Assembly (NCBI RefSeq): GCF_006715785.1
Contig: NZ_VFNX01000006.1
Coordinates: 1-64,000 of the forward strand
Direction: 5' to 3'
Length of the DNA: 64,000 nt
DNA from: Streptomyces puniciscabiei
Lineage (GTDB): Bacteria; Actinomycetota; Actinomycetes; Streptomycetales; Streptomycetaceae
The notes under the pieces were generated by a model, which worked only from the letters and a program-made list of their open reading frames with translations, was not told the origin of the DNA and did no database searches. Position numbers and translations under genes: made by a program. Shown piece by piece: positions 42,687 to 50,497 of the stretch (positions within the stretch are counted from its first letter, which is position 1; each line of letters starts with the position of its first letter).

Positions 42687-43550
42687 TCAGGACGTCTCCT
42701 TGCGGATGTGGGGCAGTGCTTCGTGCAGGGCGGACCGCCAGTGCCTGAGCGGTGCCAGACCGGCTGCCCGCCACCGTTCGTGGCCGAGGACGCTGTAGGC
42801 GGGCCGGGGCGCGGGCCGGACGAAGGCCCGGCTGTCGGTACGGCGCACCCGGTCCGGGTCGGCTCCGGCCTGCCGGAAGACCTCGCGCGCCAGCTCGTAC
42901 CAGGTGGCCTCGCCCGCGTTGGTGGCGTGGAAGACCCCTGACGCTCCGGTGGCGCCGAGGTCGGCGATCCGGGGGGCCAGGTCGGCGCTCCAGGTGGGCT
43001 GCCCGCGCTGGTCGTCCACCACGTCGACGGTGTCGCGGGTGGCCTCCAGCTCGAGCATGGTGCGCACGAAGCTCCGGCCGTGGGCGCCGTAGAGCCAGGC
43101 GGTGCGCAACACGGCCGACCCGTCCGGGAGTTCGGAGAGCACGGCCCGCTCCCCGGCGAGCTTGGTGCGGCCGTAGGCGGTGTTCGGGGCCGGCGGATGG
43201 TCCTCGGGGTAGGGGGAGGTGCGGGCCTCGCCGGAGAAGACGTAGTCGGTGGAGACGTGGATCAGGCGGGCGCCCTGCGCGGCACAGGCGCGGGCGAGCT
43301 GCCGGGGGCCCTCGCCGTTGACGAACAGCGCGCGGTCCTCGTCGGTCTCGGCGGCGTCCACGGCCGTGTAGGCGGCGCAGTTGACCACGACGTCCGGCCT
43401 GTGGTCGGCCAACGCCCCTTGTACGGCGGCCGGTTCCGTTATGTCCAGGGCGGCGCGGGTGAGGCCCGTGACGGCTTCGCCGCGCTCGCGCAGTTCGTGC
43501 ACGGTGTCGCGGCCGAGCATGCCGCCCGCGCCGGTGACCAGCCACCTCAT
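42687..43550 (-). CDS. rmlD: dTDP-4-dehydrorhamnose reductase
   Basis: This 287-residue extended SDR performs the last step of dTDP-L-rhamnose synthesis. It has the nucleotide motif TGAGGMLG (residues 6-13), VSTDYVFSG (99-107) and the catalytic YxxxK, Y126-K130 (YGRTK). Its start overlaps the end of rmlB by four bases (ATGA), so the two are translationally coupled. The C-terminal RPAPRPAYSVL stretch is also typical of RmlD. Confidence 0.92.
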   Translation of the reverse strand: MRWLVTGAGGMLGRDTVHELRERGEAVTGLTRAALDITEPAAVQGALADHRPDVVVNCAAYTAVDAAETDEDRALFVNGEGPRQLARACAAQGARLIHVSTDYVFSGEARTSPYPEDHPPAPNTAYGRTKLAGERAVLSELPDGSAVLRTAWLYGAHGRSFVRTMLELEATRDTVDVVDDQRGQPTWSADLAPRIADLGATGASGVFHATNAGEATWYELAREVFRQAGADPDRVRRTDSRAFVRPAPRPAYSVLGHERWRAAGLAPLRHWRSALHEALPHIRKETS

Positions 43551-44518
43551 CGCCCGCTCCGCCGCTTCAGCGGCTCCCACCAGGCGCGGTGGTCGCGGTA
43601 CCAGGCCACGGTCTCCGCGAGCCCGGCGGTGAAGTCGCGGCGCGGACGGTAACCGAGTTCGTCGCGGGCCTTGCTCCAGTCGACCGAGTAGCGCAGGTCG
43701 TGGCCCTTGCGGTCGGCGACGTACTCGACCCGGTCCCAGCCGGCGCCGCACGCCTCGAGGAGCAGGCCGGTCAGTTCCCTGTTGCTCAGCTCGGTGCCGC
43801 CGCCGATGTTGTAGACCTCGCCGGGGCGGCCCTGGGTGCGCACGAGGTCGATGCCGTGGCAGTGGTCGTCGACGTGCAGCCAGTCGCGGACGTTGCGGCC
43901 GTCGCCGTAGAGCGGGACGTTCAGGCCGTCGAGGAGGTTGGTGACGAAGAGCGGGACGATCTTCTCGGGGAACTGGTGCGGACCGTAGTTGTTGGAGCAG
44001 CGGGTGACCCGGACATCCAGGCCGTGGGTGCGGTGGTGGGCCAGGGCCAGCAGGTCGGAGGAGGCCTTGGAGGCGGAGTACGGCGAGTTGGGCTGCAGCG
44101 GGTGGCTCTCGGGCCAGGAGCCCTCGTCGATCGAGCCGTACACCTCGTCGGTGGAGATGTGCACGAACGGGCCGGCGCCATGGCGCAGGGCCGCGTCGAG
44201 CAGGGTCTGGGTGCCGAGGACGTTGGTGCGGACGAACTCCCCCGCGCCCTCGATGGACCGGTCGACGTGGGACTCGGCGGCGAAGTGCACGACCTGGTCG
44301 GCGTCGGCCATCAGCTTGTCGACCAGGTCGGCGTCGCAGATGTCGCCCTGCACGAAGTCGAGCCGGGGATGCCCGGCGGGAAGGTTGGTGAGCGTGCCGG
44401 CGTAGGTGAGCTTGTCCAGCACGGTGACGCGGGGCGCGTCGCGCGGGTCGGCGGCGAGGAGCATACGGACGTAGGCGGAGCCGATGAACCCGGCGGCGCC
44501 GGTGACGAGGAGGTTCAT
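43547..44518 (-). CDS. rmlB: dTDP-glucose 4,6-dehydratase
   Basis: This 323-residue extended SDR converts dTDP-glucose to dTDP-4-keto-6-deoxyglucose. It has TGAAGFIGS (residues 6-14), the RmlB signature ISTDEVYG with T123, D124 and E125, the catalytic Y147 and K151 (YSASK), and RCSNNYGPHQFPEKIVPL. The start overlaps the end of the rmlA remnant by four bases (ATGA), which shows the original operon order rmlA-rmlB-rmlD. Confidence 0.94.
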   Translation of the reverse strand: MNLLVTGAAGFIGSAYVRMLLAADPRDAPRVTVLDKLTYAGTLTNLPAGHPRLDFVQGDICDADLVDKLMADADQVVHFAAESHVDRSIEGAGEFVRTNVLGTQTLLDAALRHGAGPFVHISTDEVYGSIDEGSWPESHPLQPNSPYSASKASSDLLALAHHRTHGLDVRVTRCSNNYGPHQFPEKIVPLFVTNLLDGLNVPLYGDGRNVRDWLHVDDHCHGIDLVRTQGRPGEVYNIGGGTELSNRELTGLLLEACGAGWDRVEYVADRKGHDLRYSVDWSKARDELGYRPRRDFTAGLAETVAWYRDHRAWWEPLKRRSGR

Positions 44519-44833
44519 GAACGGATCTGCACCTTGGTGTGGTCTCCGAGGACGGTTCGGTGGGCACTGGGTACTCCGGCCGCCGGGGTCACCTCGACAT
44601 GCGCGCCCTCCTCCTGGTCCCGCCAGGAGGAGGGCTGCACAGCAGGTACGGGCTCGTGGACGGCCGGGGTGAACAGGTGGACGCCGGCCAGGGCGAGGTC
44701 GCTCCTGGGGTGCTCGGGCTTCTCCTCCAGGCCCACCGCCTGGCCGGACGCGTCGGGTTCGGCGACTCCGAGGGGCGATCAGGACGGCGAGGCCGTGGAA
44801 CACCAGTTGTCCGGAAAGCACCAGAGCCTTCAT
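44515..44833 (-). pseudogene. rmlA: Remnant of glucose-1-phosphate thymidylyltransferase (rmlA)
   Basis: About 0.3 kb remains of a gene normally ~1.07 kb. The start MKALVLSG at 44833 is the true RmlA N-terminus. It jumps to LVFHGLAVLIA (the KPVLFHGL region), then in a shifted frame to GVAEPDASGQAVGLEEKPEH and PRSDLALAGVHLFTPAVHE. After a large deletion comes the C-terminal VPSAHRTVLGDHTKVQIRS, whose stop still overlaps rmlB. At least three internal deletions and one frameshift have removed the nucleotide-binding core, so it cannot be active. The dTDP-glucose needed by rmlB must come from another rmlA. Confidence 0.78.
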
Positions 44834-44935
44834 TCGCCACACCCTAGCGGCGAATGTCAGGATCGGACCTTTGTTTGCATGACTGGGCCGTTACGACGAG
44901 ACATGACCCCGGCGTCTAGCAGGCCTTGCGGAACC

Positions 44936-45127
44936 TCAGTCCTCGCCCCGCACGATGTTGTCGTCCGCGGTGGCACCCTGCCGCTGCGCGGAGCGGCGGT
45001 CCATGACGGCGGGGAGACACGTCCGCACTCCCCGGTCCCGGCGTCGGCGGGCCTTCGCCCAGCCGGTCTCGGCGTAGGGCAGGGCGGGTTTGTCACTGGG
45101 ATGCGCGGGCGCGGTCACGTCGTCCAT
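44936..45127 (-). CDS. Small hypothetical protein (63 aa)
   Basis: This 63-residue, charged, hydrophilic ORF begins [17 protein letters not shown] and contains a basic patch [18 protein letters not shown] lies very close to the ATG. There is no domain, signal or membrane segment. The in-frame extension to 45271 is less likely. It is between the rml genes and a DUF6479-type protein on the same strand. Function unknown. Confidence 0.4.
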   Translation of the reverse strand: MDDVTAPAHPSDKPALPYAETGWAKARRRRDRGVRTCLPAVMDRRSAQRQGATADDNIVRGED

Positions 45128-45245
45128 CTTCCTTCTGCTTCGTGCGCCGGGCGGGGGCAGGTGCTCCGGCCCCGCCCGGCCGGTGTGGTGCGAACTGTGC
45201 CCCACCGGGTCCCCGCGGTGCCGCGCCCACAAACGCCGCGCCGGC

Positions 45246-45614
45246 TCAGGTCCGTCCGCCGCCCCCGCCACCGAAGGACCCGCTGGACCCGGGCGACCAG
45301 CGCGGACGGCGCTGGTCGTCGGCGCGCCGGGAGCGGACGTTGCCGATCTGGTAGGGAGTGAGCCGCTCGCTGCCGTCGGCGGCCCGGGGCACCTCGTCCG
45401 GTTCCCGCATCTCGAGGGTCTCGCGGACGGGCCCCGACGGGGGCACCCTGGGCTGCTCGTCGGGTCGCGGCGGGTCCGGTTCGCCCTGGCGCACCTTGAA
45501 ACCGAGCCGGAAGGCCCAGATCAGTCCGGCGACGCAGACGACTCCCGCGAGCAGGATGAGGACGTACCCGAACACCTGAGCGCCCGGGGCGGCTGTGTGC
45601 ATGGCGGAGTTCAT
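45246..45614 (-). CDS. DUF6479-like single-pass membrane protein
   Basis: This 122-residue protein has one transmembrane helix near the N-terminus (about residues 14-35, [22 protein letters not shown]), followed by a polar Pro/Arg-rich cytoplasmic part with [14 protein letters not shown] and [15 protein letters not shown]. It ends in a Gly-rich tail (SFGGGGGG). This matches small streptomycete DUF6479-type proteins of unknown function. It is divergent from the ctaD gene. Confidence 0.65.
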   Translation of the reverse strand: MNSAMHTAAPGAQVFGYVLILLAGVVCVAGLIWAFRLGFKVRQGEPDPPRPDEQPRVPPSGPVRETLEMREPDEVPRAADGSERLTPYQIGNVRSRRADDQRRPRWSPGSSGSFGGGGGGRT

Positions 45615-45710
45615 GGGCGTCGGGTACCCGGCCGAGCGGCGGATACGACCCGGGGTGGGAGGGCGTGGCGCACGGGAGGCCGCAGGTCACGGGGAGTAGC
45701 GTCACCCGCG

Positions 45711-47393
45711 ATGACGGAACTACCGGAAATGTCGGACACCCACGAGGTCGTCGTACGCTACACGGCGCCCGCGCCGCGCCCCGGCCGGGCCCTGCTGCGC
45801 TGGGTCTCCACCGCCGACCACAAGGTGATCGGCCGGCTCTACATGGTCACGGCGTTCTGCTTCTTCCTGCTCGCGGGACTGCTCGCGCTCGGGATGCGCG
45901 CGGAACTCGCCCGGCCGGGTCTGCAGTTCCTGAGCGAGCACGGCTACGACGAGTTCTTCACGATCCACGGCACGATCATGATGCTGCTGTTCGCGACCCC
46001 GATGTTCGCCGGGTTCGCCAACGCCGTGATGCCGCTGCAGATCGGCGCGCCCGACCTGGCCTTCCCCCGGCTCAACGCGATGTCGTACTGGATGTTCCTC
46101 TTCGGCGGCCTGATGGTGGTCTCCGGCTTTCTCGTGCCCGGCGGGGCGGCGGCGTTCGGCTGGTTCGCCTACGCCCCGCTGAACAGCGCCTACTTCTCCC
46201 CCGGCGCGGGAGGCGACCTGTGGGCGATGGGGCTGGTGGTCTCGGGTGTGTCGACGACGCTCACCGCGGTGAACTTCATCGCCACGATCCTGTCCCTGCG
46301 GGCGCCGGGCCTGACGATGTTCCGGATGCCGATCTTCACCTGGAACGTGCTGTTCACCTCGATCCTGATCCTGCCCGCGTTCCCGGTGCTCACGGCGGCG
46401 CTGCTCGCGCTGGAGGCGGACCGCAAGTTCGGGGCGCACGTCTTCGACGCGGCGAACGGCGGCGCGCTGCTGTGGCAGCACCTGTTCTGGTTCTTCGGGC
46501 ACCCGGAGGTCTACATCGTGGCGCTGCCGTTCTTCGGGATCATCTCGGAGATCCTGCCGGTGTTCTCCCGCAAGCCGCTGTTCGGCTACCTGCCGATGAT
46601 CGGGGCGACGATCGCCATCACCATGCTGTCGGCGGTGGTGTGGGCGCATCACATGTTCGCCACCGGTGCGGTGCTGCTGCCGTTCTTCTCCATCATGTCG
46701 TTCCTGATCGCGGTGCCCACCGGCATCAAGTTCTTCGCCTGGATCGGCACGATGACGAACGGGTCGGTGTCGTTCGAGACGCCGATGCTGTGGTCGATGG
46801 GCTTCCTCGTGTCGTTCCTGCTGGGTGGGCTGAGCGGGGTGCTGATCGCGTCGCCGCCGCTGGACTTCCATCTGACCGACACCTACTTCATCGTGGCGCA
46901 TCTGCACTATGTGCTGTTCGGCACGGTGGTGTTCGCGATGTTCGCCGGGTTCTACTTCTGGTGGCCGAAGTTCACCGGGAAGATGCTGGACGAGCGGCTC
47001 GGCAAGCTGCACTTCTGGCTGCTGTTCCCGGCGTTCCAGCTGACCTTCCTGGTGCAGCACTGGCTCGGCGAGCAGGGCATGCCCCGCCGGTACGCGGACT
47101 ACCTGCCCGAGGACGGCTTCACCCTGCTCAACTCCCTGTCGTCGGCGGGTGCGTTCCTGCTGGGCGTGTCCACCCTGCCGTTCCTCTACAACGTGTGGCG
47201 CACCGCCAAGCTGGGCGAGAAGGTCACCGTGGACGACCCGTGGGGCTGGGGGCGCGGCCTGGAGTGGGCGACGTCCTGCCCGCCGCCCCGGCACAACTTC
47301 GTGGCGCTGCCCCGGATCCGCTCGGAGTCCCCGGCGTTCGACCTGCACCATCCGGAGGTCGAGAGCCCGGCCGGAGAGGAGCTGGCGCGGTGA
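45711..47393 (+). CDS. ctaD: Cytochrome c oxidase subunit I
   Basis: This 560-residue, 12-helix heme-copper oxidase subunit belongs to the aa3 type. Ligand positions are visible: heme a His in TIHGTIMM, the CuB His with the Tyr crosslink in [14 protein letters not shown], the CuB pair in VWAHHMF, and the heme a3 and heme a pair in [10 protein letters not shown]. The K and D channel regions look intact. The ATG at 45711 is used. The gene overlaps ctaF by GTGA. Subunits II and III are not in the window, so this looks like an accessory copy. Confidence 0.92.
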   Translation: MTELPEMSDTHEVVVRYTAPAPRPGRALLRWVSTADHKVIGRLYMVTAFCFFLLAGLLALGMRAELARPGLQFLSEHGYDEFFTIHGTIMMLLFATPMFAGFANAVMPLQIGAPDLAFPRLNAMSYWMFLFGGLMVVSGFLVPGGAAAFGWFAYAPLNSAYFSPGAGGDLWAMGLVVSGVSTTLTAVNFIATILSLRAPGLTMFRMPIFTWNVLFTSILILPAFPVLTAALLALEADRKFGAHVFDAANGGALLWQHLFWFFGHPEVYIVALPFFGIISEILPVFSRKPLFGYLPMIGATIAITMLSAVVWAHHMFATGAVLLPFFSIMSFLIAVPTGIKFFAWIGTMTNGSVSFETPMLWSMGFLVSFLLGGLSGVLIASPPLDFHLTDTYFIVAHLHYVLFGTVVFAMFAGFYFWWPKFTGKMLDERLGKLHFWLLFPAFQLTFLVQHWLGEQGMPRRYADYLPEDGFTLLNSLSSAGAFLLGVSTLPFLYNVWRTAKLGEKVTVDDPWGWGRGLEWATSCPPPRHNFVALPRIRSESPAFDLHHPEVESPAGEELAR

Positions 47394-47773
47394 AGGCGGA
47401 GGCGCTGCTGTTCGGCGGGGTCGCGGCGTTCTTCGGCGGGTCGGCGGCGCTCTACGGGATGTGGGCGGGGGAGGAGGCGGGCACGGTCGCGCTGGTCGTC
47501 GCGTGCGGGATGGCCGGACTGGTCGCGTTCTTCTGTCTGATCCAGTACCGGCGCCGGGGCACGCGGGCCCAGGACCGCACCGGGGCGGAGGTGGCGGACG
47601 CGGCCGGGCCGGTGGCGTTCTTCCCCGACGAGAGCCTGTTTCCGGTCGTCACCGCGCTGGGTTTCGCGCTGACGGCGACCGGTGTGGTCTTCGGGCTGTG
47701 GCTGTTCCTCATCGGCCTGGGCGTTCTGGCGCGCGGGGTGTTCGGGCTGGTGTACCAGTACGCGCATCGGTGA
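47390..47773 (+). CDS. ctaF: Cytochrome c oxidase subunit IV, actinobacterial type
   Basis: This 127-residue membrane protein has four transmembrane helices in two hairpins ([39 protein letters not shown], then [21 protein letters not shown] and [16 protein letters not shown]). This is the pattern of actinobacterial oxidase subunit IV, with [10 protein letters not shown] between hairpins. Its GTG start overlaps the ctaD stop. Its 3' end overlaps the convergent cytochrome b gene by 65 bases. Confidence 0.88.
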   Translation: MKAEALLFGGVAAFFGGSAALYGMWAGEEAGTVALVVACGMAGLVAFFCLIQYRRRGTRAQDRTGAEVADAAGPVAFFPDESLFPVVTALGFALTATGVVFGLWLFLIGLGVLARGVFGLVYQYAHR

Positions 47774-49202
47774 GCGGTCTGCGCGGGGCACCGGGCCGGA
47801 ACCTGTCCACGGGCTCGTGGTCGGTCTCGTAGCCGCCGGTGACGCTCTGCCGGATCTCGCCCGTGGGCACGCCCTCGGCCAGCCGCTCGTTCTCGGCCGC
47901 CGTCAGGGCCCGGCACAGCCATCGCGCGAGCAGGAAGGCGAGGACCGGCGCCACGAGGAAGGCCACGCGCAGCACCCAGGTGATGGCGTTGACGGAGACG
48001 TGGAAGGTCTGGGCGATGACGTCGTTGCCGCCGGCCAGTAGCAGCACGCCGTACCACACCGTGCCCGCCACGCCGAGGCCGGTGCGCACCGGCCGCTCGC
48101 GGGGCCGGTCGCACAGGTGCCGCTCGGCCCACCACTCCCCCGTCAGCCGCTGCTCCACGAACGGATAGGCGTACAGCGCTGCGAACAACAGGCCGGGCAG
48201 GACGACCGCGGGCAGCAGGACGTTCCACATCAGGGTGTGTCCCGCGACGTTCGTCTCCCACGGCGGGACCAGCCGCAGCGCGCCCTCCAGGAAGCCGACG
48301 TACCAGTCGGGCTGGGAGGCGGTCGAGACCTGGTCGGGGCGGTAGGGGCCGTAGTTCCACACCGGGTTGACCTGGGCGATGCCCGCCAGCAGCACCAGCA
48401 CCCCGGCGACGATGATGGCGAGGCCGCCGGAGGAGCCGGTGAACTGCGGGAGGAACGGCTTGCCGACGGCGTTGCGGTTGGTGTGGCCCGGGCCGCGCCA
48501 CTGGGTGTGCTTGAGATGCACCACCAGGATCAGGTGCACGGCGACCAGCGCGAGCAGAGCACCCGGCAGCAGCAGGATGTGCACCGGGTACAGACGGGTG
48601 ATGATGTCGTGGCCCGGGTACTGGCCGCCGAAGACGAAGAAGGCCACGTACGTGCCAACGACCGGGATCGACTGCATGATGCCCTGCGCGATGCGCAGTC
48701 CGGTGCCGGAGAGCAGGTCGTCGGGGAGCGAGTAGCCGGCGAAGCCCTCGGCGAGCGAGACGGCGAACAGGGTCACCCCGATCACCCAGTTCAGCTCGCG
48801 CGGCCGGCGGAAGGCGCCGGTGAAGAAGATCCGCAGCAGGTGCGCGCCGATCGCGGCGACGAAGACCAGCGCGGCCCAGTGGTGGGTCTGCCGCATCAGC
48901 AGCCCGCCGCGCACGTCGAAGCTGATGTGCAGGGTGGAGTCGAACGCGGCCGACATGCGCACCCCGCGCAGCGGCACGTAGGAGCCCGCGTAGACCACCT
49001 CGCGCATCTCCGGCTGGAAGAACAGGGTGAGCCAGACCCCGGTCAGGACCAGCACCAGCAGGCTGTACAGGGCGAGTTCGCCGAGCAGGAAGGACCAGTG
49101 GTCGGGAAACGCCTTGCGCAGCAGCGCGCCGCCCTCGTACACGGGGAGCCGGGCGTCCGCGGCGTCCACGAGCCGCTCGGCGCGGCGGCCGGCTCGGCTC
49201 AT
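47709..49202 (-). CDS. Cytochrome b subunit, QcrB-like
   Basis: This 497-residue cytochrome b of the bc1 complex type has transmembrane helices carrying the two heme His pairs. The first pair is in MRQTHHWAALVFVAAIGAH and the second in VHILLLPGALLALVAVHL. PPWE, a variant of the PEWY quinol-site motif, appears in LVPPWETNVAGH. The cytoplasmic C-terminal tail is Arg-rich. No qcrA (Rieske) or qcrC (cytochrome c) lies nearby, so it is an orphan paralogue. It is preceded by a coupled 91-residue protein and converges on ctaF. Confidence 0.85.
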   Translation of the reverse strand: MSRAGRRAERLVDAADARLPVYEGGALLRKAFPDHWSFLLGELALYSLLVLVLTGVWLTLFFQPEMREVVYAGSYVPLRGVRMSAAFDSTLHISFDVRGGLLMRQTHHWAALVFVAAIGAHLLRIFFTGAFRRPRELNWVIGVTLFAVSLAEGFAGYSLPDDLLSGTGLRIAQGIMQSIPVVGTYVAFFVFGGQYPGHDIITRLYPVHILLLPGALLALVAVHLILVVHLKHTQWRGPGHTNRNAVGKPFLPQFTGSSGGLAIIVAGVLVLLAGIAQVNPVWNYGPYRPDQVSTASQPDWYVGFLEGALRLVPPWETNVAGHTLMWNVLLPAVVLPGLLFAALYAYPFVEQRLTGEWWAERHLCDRPRERPVRTGLGVAGTVWYGVLLLAGGNDVIAQTFHVSVNAITWVLRVAFLVAPVLAFLLARWLCRALTAAENERLAEGVPTGEIRQSVTGGYETDHEPVDRFRPGAPRRPLTDARTGTPARTPRAPERPGR

Positions 49203-49474
49203 GCGTCCCCGGGCTCCGCCGCCGCGCGAGCCACCTCGGCCTCCACCTCGGGACGCGGCCGGCCCGTCTCCTTCGCGAACTCGCTCACCGCCGTCTGCAC
49301 GTCCCTGGCCAGGTCCCGCCAGGCACGCAGCGCGGTCTCGTACGTGCCCGACTGGGCGCCGGTCATCCGCCGCTCGGCCGGCGGGCCGTAGGTGTCCCGC
49401 AGCTCCTCGACCGTGGCTTGTGCCGCGTCGGCCGCGCGCTGCTTCTGCACGAGTTCGTCGAAGGTGTGCACCAC
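49199..49474 (-). CDS. Small coiled-coil protein coupled to the cytochrome b gene
   Basis: This 91-residue helical, acidic protein begins MVHTFDELVQKQRAADAAQ and continues TYETALRAWRDLARDVQTAV, likely a coiled coil. It has no cysteines, signal peptide or membrane segment. Its stop overlaps the cytochrome b start by four bases (ATGA), so both are made together. It may assist or bind the cytochrome b protein. Function otherwise unknown. Confidence 0.7.
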   Translation of the reverse strand: MVHTFDELVQKQRAADAAQATVEELRDTYGPPAERRMTGAQSGTYETALRAWRDLARDVQTAVSEFAKETGRPRPEVEAEVARAAAEPGDA

Positions 49475-49554
49475 ACCAATCGACCCTAGGCACCCCTCCC
49501 GGGATACGCCTCCCCAAGCCCCGGCAACCTGCCGAAACGCACCCGTGTGGCGGT

Positions 49555-49620
49555 CAGCGACCTGGGGGCGGTCAGCTCAAGGGTGGGGTGGCGGTCAGCT
49601 CAAGGGTGGGGTGGCGGTCA
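49555..49620. repeat. Short ~23-bp direct repeats
   Basis: The unit GGCGGTCAGCTCAAGGGTGG occurs twice head to tail, then degrades. Related GCGGTCAGCCGA motifs recur up to about 49750. This starts a gene-free repeat block that fills 49475-50497. Confidence 0.6.
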
Positions 49621-49783
49621 GTCGACAGAGGGGCAGCGGTCAGCCCAGGGAGGGCGGCAGCGGTCAGCCGACGTGTTGGGCAGCGGTCAGCCGACGGGCG
49701 GGACGGCGGGGCGACGCTTACGGAGGCGACGGTCGGCGTTCAGCCGACGGGCGGCGGCGGGCGGGCGCGGGCAGGCGGCGGCG

Positions 49784-49918
49784 ACAGGCGGGCGGGCGGC
49801 AGCGACGGGCCGGCGCGGGCAGGCGACGACAGGCGGGCGGGCGGCAGCGACGGGCCGGCGCGGGCAGGCGACGACAGGCGGGCGGGCGGCAGCGACGGGC
49901 GGGCGCGGGCAGGCGGCC
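49784..49918. repeat. 45-bp tandem repeat, three copies
   Basis: Copies begin at 49784, 49829 and 49874 with ACAGGCGGGCGGGCGGCAGC and are nearly identical. The period is a multiple of three, which keeps shadow frames open, but no coding signal is seen. Confidence 0.82.
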
Positions 49919-49924
49919 GATGGG

Positions 49925-50070
49925 CACAGCGACGGCCAGCCAGAAGACGGGACCGAGACGGCGCGAGCAGGCAGACAGCCCCACGCGCACAGCGACGGCC
50001 AGCCAGGAGACAGGACCAAGACGGCGCAAGCAGGCAGACAGCCCCACGCGCACAGCGACGGCCGGCCGAG
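49925..50070. repeat. 63-bp tandem repeat, two and a half copies
   Basis: Copies begin at 49925, 49988 and 50051 with CACAGCGACGGCC and carry GCAGGCAGACAGCCCCACGC before the next unit. The rest of the gap to 50497 is low-complexity GGC/CGG-rich sequence without a recognised gene. Confidence 0.8.
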
Positions 50071-50497
50071 GGACCGGCGGTCGGCGGGGCGGGCGGGTAC
50101 AGGGGTCGGCGCTCGGTGGGTCGGCCGGCCAGGAAGAGGCGGCGAGGAGACGGGCACGGGGCCGGCGATGAGCGGGGCGGCCGACATGGAAGAGGCGGCG
50201 GAAAGGCCGGCACGGCGGCCGACGACCGGCGGGACAGCCGACGAGGAGGAGGCCACGCAGGGCCGACGACCAGCAGGGAGGAGGCGAGAACGCGCCAGCG
50301 GCGTGCGAAGACGGCGACCACCATGGCGAGGACCAGGAGAGCGAGAACCGTACCGGCACTGCGCGTGGCGCGGGGCGCGCCGCGCAGCGCTTGGCACGGC
50401 GGCCGGCGACCGGCGGAGCACCCGGCAGGGAAGCGGCGCCGAAGAGCCCGGCACGGGGCGTCGGGGCGGCACCGGCGGTGCGGGGGGACAGCCGCGG

